Positions 51,299-59,362 of a stretch of DNA of 64,000 nucleotides are shown piece by piece. The stretch is from Streptomyces composti (lineage in GTDB: Bacteria > Actinomycetota > Actinomycetes > Streptomycetales > Streptomycetaceae). The translations under genes were made by a program, and so were the position numbers. Positions within the stretch are counted from its first letter, which is position 1. The number at the start of each line of letters is the position of its first letter. A model generated the notes under the pieces. The model did no database searches. It saw only the letters and a list, made by a program, of their open reading frames with translations, and had not been told where the DNA came from. The DNA lies in assembly GCF_012034205.1 (NCBI RefSeq), contig NZ_JAATEM010000005.1:1-64000 (forward strand), read 5' to 3'.

Positions 51299-52512
51299 CC
51301 CAGCAGCCGCCGCTCGTCCTCGACCCCGCCGGTGCCGACCACCACGCCGAGCACCGCGCCCTGCACGCCCGCGGCCCCGCCAGCCGGGTGGACGTACTCG
51401 GTGTCCAGGCCTGGTCGGTGAGCGATCCTGCGCTGCTCAAACAGCTGCTGACCAGCCCGGACGTGTCCAAGGACGCCCGCGCGCACTGGCCCGGCTACGA
51501 GCAGGCGGTCGCCACCTGGCCGCTGGCGCTGTGGGTCGCGGTGGAGAACATGTTCACCGCGTACGGACCCGGCCACCGCAGGCTGCGCCGGCTGGTGGCG
51601 CCTGCCTTCAGCTCCCGCCGGATCGACGCCATGCGGCCGGCCGTCGAGAAGATGGTGACGGACCTGGTGGAGCGGCTGGCGTCGCTGCCGGAGCAGGAGC
51701 CGGTCGATCTGCGCCAGGAGCTGGCCTACCCGCTGCCCATCGGGGTGATCGGGCACCTGATGGGCGTGCCGGAGAGCCGCCGGGCGAACTTCCGTGCCGT
51801 CGTGGACGGGGTCTTCGACACCACGCTGAGCCAGGAGGAGGCGCAGGCCAACACGGCCCGCCTGTACGCGCATCTGGACGAACTGATCGAAGCCAAGCGG
51901 AGCGAGCCGGGGGACGACATGACGTCCCTGCTGATCGCCGCGCGGGACGACGAGAGCGACGGCGCCCGCCTGTCGCCGACCGAGCTGCGCGACACCCTGC
52001 TGCTGATGATCAGCGCCGGATACGAGACCACAGTCAACGTCATCGACCAGGCGGTGTGCACGCTGCTGACCCGCCCCGACCAGCTGGAGCTGGTCCGCGA
52101 GGGAACGGTCACCTGGAACGACGTGGTGGAGGAGACGCTGCGGCACGAGCCGGCCGTCAAGCACCTGCCGCTCCGGTACGCGGTCAACGACATCCCGCTG
52201 CCCGGCGGGCAGACCATCGCGCGCGGCGAGGCGATCCTCGCCTCCTACGCCGCCGCCAACCGTCACCCCGACTGGCACGACGACCCCGACACCTTCGACG
52301 CGACCCGCACGGTCAAGGACCACCTCGCGTTCGGGCACGGCGTGCACTTCTGCCTGGGCGCCCCGCTGGCCCGCCTGGAGGTCGCCCTGGTCCTCGAGCA
52401 CCTCTTCGACCGCTTCCCGGACATCCGCCTCGCCGTACCGGCCGAGGAGCTCCAGCCCCTCGGCTCGCTCATCAGCAACGGGCACCAGAGCCTTCCGGTG
52501 CATCTGCGCTGA
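51295..52512 (+). CDS. Conservon cytochrome P450, canonical (CYP154-like)
   Basis: 405 aa. All main motifs are intact: I-helix LLMISAGYETTVNVI, K-helix EETLRHEPAVKHLPLRYA with ExxR, and the heme-binding loop FGHGVHFCLGAPLARLE. The sequence resembles CYP154, a group in conservons known to hydroxylate steroids and macrolide-like substrates in vitro; no substrate can be assigned here. It is coupled to the CYP157-like gene (ATGA) and ends the operon. A perfect 15-bp terminator stem follows. Confidence 0.92.
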   Translation: MTQQPPLVLDPAGADHHAEHRALHARGPASRVDVLGVQAWSVSDPALLKQLLTSPDVSKDARAHWPGYEQAVATWPLALWVAVENMFTAYGPGHRRLRRLVAPAFSSRRIDAMRPAVEKMVTDLVERLASLPEQEPVDLRQELAYPLPIGVIGHLMGVPESRRANFRAVVDGVFDTTLSQEEAQANTARLYAHLDELIEAKRSEPGDDMTSLLIAARDDESDGARLSPTELRDTLLLMISAGYETTVNVIDQAVCTLLTRPDQLELVREGTVTWNDVVEETLRHEPAVKHLPLRYAVNDIPLPGGQTIARGEAILASYAAANRHPDWHDDPDTFDATRTVKDHLAFGHGVHFCLGAPLARLEVALVLEHLFDRFPDIRLAVPAEELQPLGSLISNGHQSLPVHLR

Positions 52513-52528
52513 GCGGCGACCGCCGAAG

Positions 52529-52573
52529 CGAGCACGCGCCGCCGCCCGCCGACCGGGTGGCGGCGCGTGCTCG
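52529..52573. terminator. Strong hairpin ending the conservon operon
   Basis: CGAGCACGCGCCGCC and GGCGGCGCGTGCTCG form a perfect 15-bp stem with a 15-nt loop, starting 16 bp after the stop codon at 52512. TTCC follows. It should separate the conservon from the desaturase gene. Confidence 0.85.
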
Positions 52574-52787
52574 TTCCGTCCCTGGTCGTCCCGCCCCGGC
52601 CTGCGGACATCCCCACCTCCGGCGTGCGGCTCACCCCAGGAACGGCCGGGTGGCCGCCGCACCGCCGTCCGGGGGGTGGCTCCATGGTCCGGCACCATCC
52701 CTGCTCCGTACGGTCGTTCGGACCGGGCGGTGCGGCAGGCGTCGCCGTCCGCATCACCGACGTCCACCCACCTCACGGAGTCGCCGC

Positions 52788-53849
52788 ATGTCCTTGACCG
52801 CCGAGACCGCGCCGGCCCGCCCGAAGAGCGCACCGCTCCCACCTGAGCGGGGCAGCGAGTTCACGCCGCTGCTGCGCGACATCAAGGAGCGGGGGCTGCT
52901 CGGCCGGCGCACCGGCTGGTACGCGCGCACGATCCTGGTCAACGCGCTCTGCCTGGCCGCCGTCGTCACCGCCATGGCGCTGCTCGGCGGTTCGTGGTGG
53001 GTGCTCGCGCTGGCTCCCGTCCTCTCCGTCCTGTGCGCCCGCACGGCCTTCATCGGCCACGACGCGGGACACGCGCAGATCAGCGACGCCCGGGCCACCA
53101 ACCGCCGCATCGGGCTCCTCCACGGCAATCTGCTGCTCGGCATGAGCTACGCCTGGTGGAACGACAAGCACAACCGGCACCACGCCAACCCGAACCACAT
53201 CGGCAAGGACCCGGACGTCGCCGCCGACGTGCTCGTCTTCACCGGCGAGCAGGCCGCCGGACGGACCGGTTTCCGGGGCTGGCTCACCCGGCACCAGGCC
53301 TGGCTGTTCTTCCCGCTCACGCTCCTGGAGGGCCTGGCGCTGAAGGTGTCCGGGGTGCGGCACGTGCGGCGGATGCGGGGCCGTGAGCGCCTGGGGGAGG
53401 GCGCGCTCCTCGCCGCTCATGTCGCGCTCTGTCTCACGCTGCTCCTGACCACCATGCCGCTCGCGCAGGCGCTCGCCTTCGCCGCGCTGCACCAAGCCCT
53501 GTTCGGGCTGCATCTGGGCATGGCCTTCGCGCCCAACCACAAGGGCATGGAGATGCCCGACCCGGACGGCGAGAAGTGGGGCCATCTGCGCCGCCAGGTG
53601 CTCACCTCGCGCAACATCCGGGGCGGCGCCCTCACCGACTGGTTCCTCGGCGGCCTGAACTACCAGATCGAGCACCACCTGTTCCCCAGCATGCCCCGCC
53701 CGCATCTCCGGCTCGCCCAGACCCGGGTGAAGGCGCACTGCCGGGATCTGGGCATCCCCTACGCCGAGACCGGTCTGCTCGACTCCTATCGTCAGGCGCT
53801 GCGCCACATGCACGAGGTGGGTGAGCCGCTGCGGGCCGGCAGCCGCTGA
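52788..53849 (+). CDS. Membrane fatty acid desaturase
   Basis: 353 aa. The three histidine boxes of acyl-lipid/CoA desaturases are present: GHDAGHAQI (HxxxH), KHNRHHANPNH (HxxHH) and NYQIEHHLFPS (HxxHH, QxxHH type). They ligate a di-iron centre. Hydrophobic segments surround them (ILVNALCLAAVVTAMALLGG, WVLALAPVLSVLCA, LLAAHVALCLTLLLT). The QIEHH box is typical of front-end type desaturases, including actinobacterial delta-type enzymes. The enzyme would introduce a double bond in membrane lipid chains. ATG 52788 has ACGGAG upstream; a 275-bp gap precedes it, beyond the terminator. Confidence 0.93.
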   Translation: MSLTAETAPARPKSAPLPPERGSEFTPLLRDIKERGLLGRRTGWYARTILVNALCLAAVVTAMALLGGSWWVLALAPVLSVLCARTAFIGHDAGHAQISDARATNRRIGLLHGNLLLGMSYAWWNDKHNRHHANPNHIGKDPDVAADVLVFTGEQAAGRTGFRGWLTRHQAWLFFPLTLLEGLALKVSGVRHVRRMRGRERLGEGALLAAHVALCLTLLLTTMPLAQALAFAALHQALFGLHLGMAFAPNHKGMEMPDPDGEKWGHLRRQVLTSRNIRGGALTDWFLGGLNYQIEHHLFPSMPRPHLRLAQTRVKAHCRDLGIPYAETGLLDSYRQALRHMHEVGEPLRAGSR

Positions 53850-53958
53850 ACCGCCGTGCGGCTGGCCGGCGTCGGGTGATGTGCGCCGGTGTGCGCAGGG
53901 AAGTGCGGTGCCGGGAGCTGCTTCTTGACGCGGCCCGGTGCCGGGCGGAGCGTGCCTC

Positions 53959-54240
53959 ATGCTGTTTCGCTCCCCGGTGACGCAGAACAACGCCGTCGCG
54001 CGGCGCATGCGTGGCTTCTTCCAGCGGCTGCCGTCCGGTCTCGGCGATCCCCGTGCCGTCGCCGTGGAGTACGGCCGGTATCTGTGGGATGCCGGGGCCG
54101 GCCGGCCGGTCGATCAGAAGAAGCTCTCCCGATCCCGCTTCTCCGTAGGGCTGTCCGTCGACGAGACGGAGCTGGCGGACCTCACCAAGCGCGCCACGCT
54201 CATCTCCGACACGCTGCTGCTGACGCACCGGGACCGCTCG
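53959..54240 (+). pseudogene. 5' fragment of an unidentified gene
   Basis: From ATG 53959 the frame encodes about 94 aa of convincing protein sequence (NNAVARRMRGFFQRLPSG, DPRAVAVEYGRYLWDAGAGRPVDQKKLSRSRFSVGLSVDETELADLTKRATLISDTLLLTHR). After this it turns into low-quality sequence without a proper stop. The fragment ends before the SRPBCC gene. It looks like the N-terminal part of a longer protein truncated by a deletion. The 527-bp gap 53850-54376 holds no other gene. Confidence 0.55.
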
Positions 54241-54376
54241 GGACATCCCGCGGTCCCCGAGCGCCAGAGCGGCTGTCCCGCGCACCCCGGGGCCGGGGTC
54301 ACACCACCGCAGCGGATCGGTCCGATAGCCGGCCGGTCTCGCGGGTACCCGCGGTCGCGGAGAGAGGAGTTCTGGT

Positions 54377-54838
54377 ATGAGCACTGTCAAGGAGACCGTG
54401 GAGGTCGAGGTCCCGGTGGGGACCGCGTACAACCAGTGGACCCTGTTCGAGGAGTTCCCGCACTTCATGGAGGGGGTGGAGGAGGTCAGGCAGGTCGACG
54501 ACCGCCACAATCACTGGACCACGAAGATCGGCGGCGTGCGGCGGGAGTTCGACACGGAGATCGTCGACCAGCTTCCCGACGAGCGGATCACCTGGCGCAC
54601 CACGAGCGGTGACGTGCAGCAGAAGGGCACGGTCCGCTTCCAGCGGGTGGACGACACCCACACGCGGGTGGAGCTGGTGATGGACGTCGAGCCGGGCGGG
54701 ATGGCCGAGAAGGCCGCGGACATGACGGGGATGATCGACCGGCGCATCAAGGGCGACATGCAGCGCTTCAAGGAGTTCATCGAGAAACAGGGTGGTGAGT
54801 CCGGGGGCTGGCGGGGCCGTGTCGCGCCCGGCGGCTGA
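54377..54838 (+). CDS. SRPBCC-superfamily (START/polyketide cyclase-like) protein
   Basis: 153 aa with a GAGAGGAG site. The START-type fold is visible: STVKETVEVEVPVGTAYNQWTLFEEFPHFMEGVEEVRQVDD, TWRTTSGDVQQKGTVRFQRVDDTHTRVEL and a long C-terminal helix (KAADMTGMIDRRIKGDMQRFKEFIEKQGG). Such proteins bind hydrophobic small molecules and have diverse roles; some are cyclases, many are simply lipid carriers. A terminator-like hairpin follows, so it is probably a single-gene unit. Confidence 0.9.
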   Translation: MSTVKETVEVEVPVGTAYNQWTLFEEFPHFMEGVEEVRQVDDRHNHWTTKIGGVRREFDTEIVDQLPDERITWRTTSGDVQQKGTVRFQRVDDTHTRVELVMDVEPGGMAEKAADMTGMIDRRIKGDMQRFKEFIEKQGGESGGWRGRVAPGG

Positions 54839-54861
54839 GCGCTCACGGCGGGCACACGCGC

Positions 54862-54895
54862 GGTGCGGGCGGGTCCAGACGACCCGGCCCGCACC
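54862..54895. terminator. Hairpin after the SRPBCC gene
   Basis: GGTGCGGGCGGGTC and GACCCGGCCCGCACC pair over 14 positions with a single bulged base and a 5-nt loop (CAGAC), 24 bp past the stop. Confidence 0.6.
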
Positions 54896-54988
54896 GTCGT
54901 GCGCGGGCGAGGCGGTCGTGCCGCAACGGCCCGGTACACGGCGGGAGCCGGTGCGCCGGGCATTGACGCCCCTGCGGTCTGCTGGTTG

Positions 54989-55003
54989 AGTGGCTGAGCC
55001 ACT
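54989..55003. promoter_or_regulatory. AGTGGCTGAGCCACT dyad upstream of the GntR gene
   Basis: A perfect 15-bp dyad with one central base, 29 bp before GTG 55032. Related half-sites flank it (TTGAGTGGC and GAGCCAATAA). FadR/GntR repressors bind short dyads of this kind near their own genes, so autoregulation of the three-gene operon is likely. Confidence 0.65.
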
Positions 55004-55031
55004 GAGCCAATAACCCCGAGGGGAGACGCAC

Positions 55032-55718
55032 GTGGAGCCACTGCCGCGGGAGACCATCGTCGACGTCCTGGAGGAACGACTGCGGGAGGACATCCTCACC
55101 GGGCGTCATCCGGCGGGGAGTTATCTGCCGCCCGAACGGACGCTGGCCGACGGCTACGGCGTCACCCGCACCACCCTCAAGCACGCCTTCGGGCGTCTGG
55201 TGCAGGCCGGGCTGCTGGAGACGCGCCACGGAGTCGGCACCCGGGTGCTGGACTATCTGCGGTTCGGCCGGGCCGACCTGCTGCCCATGCTGGTGCGGCA
55301 CAGCCCCGACTGGATCGGTGAGGTCTTCGAAGTGCGGCGGCACATCGGCGCGTTGATCGCCGAGCGGGCCGCCGCCCGGGCGACCGGGCGGCAGTGTGCC
55401 GAGCTGCGCGAGCTGCTGGCGGAGGTGGCGCAGGCGGAGACGGCCGACGCGGTGCAGCTCGCCGACATCGAGGTGCACCGGGCGCTGGCGCGGGCCACCG
55501 GCAACCGCGTCTACGTCCTGCTGACCAACACGCTGTTCAACGCGTATCTGCCGCTGCGCTCCTCGCTCGTCGCCCCGTTCACGGACGCGCGGGTGGCGCA
55601 CGGGCGGCTCGCGCCGGTGGTGGAGGCGGTCGCCGCGGGCGACACGGCCGCGGCCCGGCGTGCGGCCGAGGAGTATCTGACGACCACCGAGCGGATCATG
55701 CTGGAGGGGATGTCATGA
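55032..55718 (+). CDS. GntR/FadR-family regulator (FCD domain)
   Basis: 228 aa from GTG 55032, with GGGGAG upstream. The winged helix is LPRETIVDVLEERLREDILTGRHPAGSYLPPERTLADGYGVTRTTLKHAFGRLVQAGLLETRHGVGTRV. The FCD ligand domain follows (EVFEVRRHIGALIAERAAARAT, VQLADIEVHRALARATGN, AVAAGDTAAARRAAEEYLTTTERIML); the D, H and H pattern that can bind a metal-carboxylate ligand is partly present. It is coupled by ATGA to the downstream gene, so it likely regulates its own operon with the lipid-linked genes. A matching dyad lies just upstream. Confidence 0.92.
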   Translation: MEPLPRETIVDVLEERLREDILTGRHPAGSYLPPERTLADGYGVTRTTLKHAFGRLVQAGLLETRHGVGTRVLDYLRFGRADLLPMLVRHSPDWIGEVFEVRRHIGALIAERAAARATGRQCAELRELLAEVAQAETADAVQLADIEVHRALARATGNRVYVLLTNTLFNAYLPLRSSLVAPFTDARVAHGRLAPVVEAVAAGDTAAARRAAEEYLTTTERIMLEGMS

Positions 55719-57217
55719 GCGCGCCCATGGGAAACGGGGGTGCGTCCGGCGCACTCGACGGGGACGCCGAGTCGGCAGACGGGACGGCCGCCGGCGTCGC
55801 ACCCGGCACGGACGTCCCCGGCGCCGCACGCGGCACCGGATTCAGCGAGACCATGCTCGGCACGCTGCGACTGGACGGGGACCGCCGGCCGCGCCGCGTC
55901 CGCCTCGATCTCGACGTCGTGGCGGACCGGGTGCTGCGCGTACTCGGCACGACCGCGGCCCGCGCCACCGGCCGGATACGGATCGAGGACTGGGCCGACG
56001 ACCGGGGCGCCGAGGGCGAGCTGGAGATCTCACCGCTCGCCCGGCGCCGCATCCGCTACCGCATCCGCTTCACCGCAGGAGGCCGGCGGCTGCTGCTCGA
56101 CGGCTGGAAGTCGGTGACCCCGCTCCGTCCCGTGGCCTCGATGACCACGCTGCCGTACACGCTGTACGAGGACGGCGCGCGGATGGGCACCGGCACCCTG
56201 CGCTTCCCCCTGACCACCCAGCTCGTGCCGTTCCTGTCGAGCTTCCGCTTCCCGCGCCGGGCGAGGCCCGGAGCGCTCCTGGAGCCCCGCTGGAAGGGTG
56301 AGGCGGGCCGTACCGAGGTCTGGTACACCACGGTCACCGATCCGAGGACCGGGACGGGACTGTGGCTGCATCACGAACTCGTCGCGCCCGCCGACGGATC
56401 CGCGCCCTACGCGCACGGCTGGGTGGCGCTCTTCCCCGCGGACGGGCCCGTGCGGCACGCCCGCTTCGGACCCGGCCGCTGGCCCGGCGAGCGGACCGGC
56501 TTCCGGTCCGACGCCGTGACCGTGCGGCCCGGACGGCTCACCGGCAGCGCCGAGGACGGCGCACTGGCCTGGGAGCTGACCGAACGGCCGCTGGACGGGC
56601 CGTTGTTCACCTTCCCCCGCTGGTCGTGGCGCCGGCCGCTGCTGCCCGCGGCTCAGATCCTGCCCGCCGCGCGGGCCTCGTACGACGGGACGGTCACCGT
56701 CGACGGGACCACGCTGTCGCTGTCCGGAGCGCCGGGAGCCTCCGCCCGGATCTACGGCCACGGCAACGCCCGTCGCTGGGCCTGGCTGCACGCGGACCTC
56801 GGTGACGGGGACGTGCTGGAGGTCGTCGCGGCCGTCTCCATGCGGCCGGGGCTGCGCCGGCTGCCGCCCCTGGTCTTCCTGCGGCTGCGCCGGGGCGGCC
56901 GCACCTGGCCGCGCCGCCCGGAGCGGACCGCCGTCGGCTGGGCGGGCGCGGGGCGTTTCCGCGCCGACGTGGGCCTCCCCGGCTGGTCGGTCACCGGCCG
57001 CGCGGGGCTGCGCCGGATCCGCGTCGAGGTCCACCAGCCCGCCGAGCGCACGCTCGCCCTGGAGTACACCGACCCCGACGGCTCGCGGGCGACCTGCCGC
57101 AACAGTGAACGCGCCGACGCCCATGTGCTGCTGGAGCGCTGGTGGTTCGGCGGCTGGCGCACCGAGGCCGAGTGGCGGCTCGACGGCACCGCGCACGCGG
57201 AGGTGGGCACCCGATGA
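55715..57217 (+). CDS. Uncharacterised protein related to a domain of GMC cholesterol-type oxidases
   Basis: 500 aa, starting within the stop of the GntR gene. The first 180 residues (GFSETMLGTLRLDGD, EISPLARRRIRYRIRFTAGGRRLLLDGWKSVTPLRPVASMTTLPYTLYEDGARMGTGTLRFPL) resemble the beta-rich domain appended to some GMC-type sterol oxidases. A second beta-rich half (GAPYAHGWVALFPADGP-like, AWELTERPLDGPLFTFPRWSW, SARIYGHGNARRWAWLHADLGDGDVLEVVAAVS) looks lipocalin-like. No catalytic motif is seen. The GMC oxidoreductase that follows is coupled (ATGA), so the two probably work on the same hydrophobic substrate. The exact role is unknown. Confidence 0.8.
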   Translation: MSAPMGNGGASGALDGDAESADGTAAGVAPGTDVPGAARGTGFSETMLGTLRLDGDRRPRRVRLDLDVVADRVLRVLGTTAARATGRIRIEDWADDRGAEGELEISPLARRRIRYRIRFTAGGRRLLLDGWKSVTPLRPVASMTTLPYTLYEDGARMGTGTLRFPLTTQLVPFLSSFRFPRRARPGALLEPRWKGEAGRTEVWYTTVTDPRTGTGLWLHHELVAPADGSAPYAHGWVALFPADGPVRHARFGPGRWPGERTGFRSDAVTVRPGRLTGSAEDGALAWELTERPLDGPLFTFPRWSWRRPLLPAAQILPAARASYDGTVTVDGTTLSLSGAPGASARIYGHGNARRWAWLHADLGDGDVLEVVAAVSMRPGLRRLPPLVFLRLRRGGRTWPRRPERTAVGWAGAGRFRADVGLPGWSVTGRAGLRRIRVEVHQPAERTLALEYTDPDGSRATCRNSERADAHVLLERWWFGGWRTEAEWRLDGTAHAEVGTR

Positions 57218-59046
57218 GCCTCACCGGGATGGTGGCCGCGCTCGTCGCCGACGACGGCACCGCCGACTGGCCCGCCCGGGTGCCCGCGCGGCTCGAGTCG
57301 TTCCTGGCCTCGCTCCCCCGCCCGGCCCGGGCCGGGATGCGGGCGGCGGCCCGCGCTCTGGACGCCTACGCGGTGGCACGCACCGGGCGCACCCTCGCCG
57401 CGCTGAGCCCCGGCGAGCGGGAGTCGCTGCTCGCCGGGCTGGGGCGGCGGCCCGGCCTCGTCCCGCTTCTCGACGTGCTCAAGGTTCCGGTACTGCTGGC
57501 GTCCGGGACCGAGCACATGCTCGAGCGGCAGGGCCTGCCGCGGGTCGCGGCACCGCCGGATCCGCCGCTCGACTGCACCCCCGCGCACGCGTGGCCGGCC
57601 AGGTCCACCGCGGACGCGGTGGTCGTCGGCTCCGGCGCGGGCGGTGCCATGGCCGCGCGGACCCTCGCGCGGGCCGGGCTGAGGGTGGTCGTCGTGGAGG
57701 AGGGACGGCACCACTCCACCCGGTCCTTCGCCGCCCGACCGCCGCTCGAGCGCTTCGCGGAGCTGTACCGGGACGGCGGAGCCACGGTCGCCCTCGGCGA
57801 TCCGCCGCTGCTGCTGCCGGTGGGCCGGGCGGTGGGCGGGACCACGGTCGTCAACTCCGGTACGTGCTACCGCACTCCGGACCATGTGCGCACCCGCTGG
57901 AGCAGCGAGTTCGGGTTCGTGGCGGCGGACGGTCTCGACGAGCACCTCGACGACGCCGAACACACCCTGCGGGTGGCTTCCCAGCCGCTCGACGTGCTCG
58001 GCGACAACGGTCGTCTGGCGCTGGACGGTTCCCGCAGGCTCGGCTGGCGCGCGGCGCCGCTGCGCCGCAACGCCCCCGGCTGCAAGGGCTCCTGCCAGTG
58101 CGTGGTGGGCTGCCCGACCGGAGCCAAGCAGAGCGTGCAGCTGTCCGTGCTGCCCGCCGCCTGCGCCGCGGGTGCCCGGATCCTGACCGAGGCGCGGGTG
58201 GACCGCATCCTCGTCGACGCGGACCGCCCGGGAGGGCCGAGGGCGGCCGGGGTGCGCGTAGGCCGCGCGGGCGGCGGCCTCGAGATCCTCGCGCCCCTCG
58301 TCGTGGTCGCCGCGGGCGCCCTGCACACGCCGCCGCTGCTGCGCCGGTCCGGGCTCGGCCGCCATCCGTACCTGGGGCGCAACCTCAGCGTCCACCCGGC
58401 CACCAGCGTCGCCGGGCGCTTCGCCGAGCCGGTCACCGCGTGGCGGGGCGTGCTGCAGAGCGTCGGTGTGGAGGAGCACCATCACGCCGGGGTCCTCATC
58501 GAGGCCACGGCCACCCCGCCCGGCATGGGGTCCTTCGTGCTGCCTGGCCTGGGCAGGGAGCTGCGCCGGGAGCTGGAGGGCGCCGACCGGCTGGCCACGC
58601 TCGGCGCCATGATCGCCGACCTGCCCTCGGGCCGGGTGCTGGGCCGTGGCCGCCCGCTGCTCCGCTACGACCTGCACCCTCGGGACACCGGCCGGCTGAT
58701 GCACGCGGTGCGCTCCATGGGGGAACTGCTGTTCGCGGCGGGCGCCGAGGAGGTGCTCACCGGGATCGCCTCCCGGCCCCGGGTGCGCAGTCTCGCCGAA
58801 CTCGACACCCTGCTCTCCGGTGCGAGCGCGCGGCAGCTGCATCTGTCGGCCTACCACCCGACCGGCACGGTCGCCGCGGGCGGCGACCCGCAGCGCAGTC
58901 CCGCCGACCCGCTGGGGCGGCTGCGGGGTGTGCGGGGTGTGCTCGTCGCCGACGCGTCGGTGCTGCCCAGCTGCCCCGAGGTCAACCCGCAGCTGAGCAT
59001 CATGGCGGCTGCCTCGGCGGTGGCCCGCGCGCATGTGGAGCGGTGA
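57214..59046 (+). CDS. GMC-family oxidoreductase (FAD)
   Basis: 610 aa. An N-terminal 130-residue helical extension (LESFLASLPRPARAGMRAAARALDAYAVARTGRTLAALSPGERESLLAGL, a gluconate-dehydrogenase subunit 3-like segment) precedes the FAD domain. The dinucleotide-binding motif is AVVVGSGAGGAMAARTLARAGLRVVVVEEG. GRAVGGTTVVNSGTCYRTP is the second GMC motif. The C-terminus has HPTGTVAAGGDPQRSPADPLGRLRGVRGVLVADASVLPSCPEVNPQLSIMAAASAVARAH, with the catalytic His of the GMC fold. A Cys-rich CKGSCQCVVGCPTGAK stretch is typical of the long-chain alcohol or sterol oxidase branch. The substrate is probably a lipid alcohol or sterol. Confidence 0.93.
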   Translation: MSLTGMVAALVADDGTADWPARVPARLESFLASLPRPARAGMRAAARALDAYAVARTGRTLAALSPGERESLLAGLGRRPGLVPLLDVLKVPVLLASGTEHMLERQGLPRVAAPPDPPLDCTPAHAWPARSTADAVVVGSGAGGAMAARTLARAGLRVVVVEEGRHHSTRSFAARPPLERFAELYRDGGATVALGDPPLLLPVGRAVGGTTVVNSGTCYRTPDHVRTRWSSEFGFVAADGLDEHLDDAEHTLRVASQPLDVLGDNGRLALDGSRRLGWRAAPLRRNAPGCKGSCQCVVGCPTGAKQSVQLSVLPAACAAGARILTEARVDRILVDADRPGGPRAAGVRVGRAGGGLEILAPLVVVAAGALHTPPLLRRSGLGRHPYLGRNLSVHPATSVAGRFAEPVTAWRGVLQSVGVEEHHHAGVLIEATATPPGMGSFVLPGLGRELRRELEGADRLATLGAMIADLPSGRVLGRGRPLLRYDLHPRDTGRLMHAVRSMGELLFAAGAEEVLTGIASRPRVRSLAELDTLLSGASARQLHLSAYHPTGTVAAGGDPQRSPADPLGRLRGVRGVLVADASVLPSCPEVNPQLSIMAAASAVARAHVER

Positions 59047-59362
59047 CGCCCCGGCCGGCCACCGGGTCCGGGTGTGAGCGGGTCCCTCCGCGCCGGGTAC
59101 GAGCCGGGTCCGTCCCGGACCGGGTGTGAGGCGTGCGGGGCGGGTGTGACGTCGTCGCACGCCGTCGGTGTCCGGACGGGGATCACCGGCGGCATGCGGA
59201 GCGGTGCGGGCGGGCGCGTGATCGAAGCAGGGCGGACGCCGGGGGCGGGCACTTGGTGACGCGATCGACTCCCGGCAGGGAGGCTGAACGGCGGCCTGCT
59301 GGGAACACGGGAGGCGACCGCCGCCCGGGGTGGCGGTGACCGCCGGCAGGGGAGATGAGGAC
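59047..59362. other. 316-bp gap, no gene recognised
   Basis: Repeated CCGGGT-type motifs and short inverted repeats occur at 59060-59125; the remainder shows no coding pattern. A GGGTAC at 59095-59100 lacks a properly spaced -35. GATGAGGAC before 59363 is the ribosome site of the next gene. Confidence 0.55.

Noticed and set aside
59095..59100. GGGTAC as a stress-sigma promoter for the third phosphatase
   Set aside because: No GNNT occurs 14-16 bp upstream, and the site is about 260 bp from the gene.
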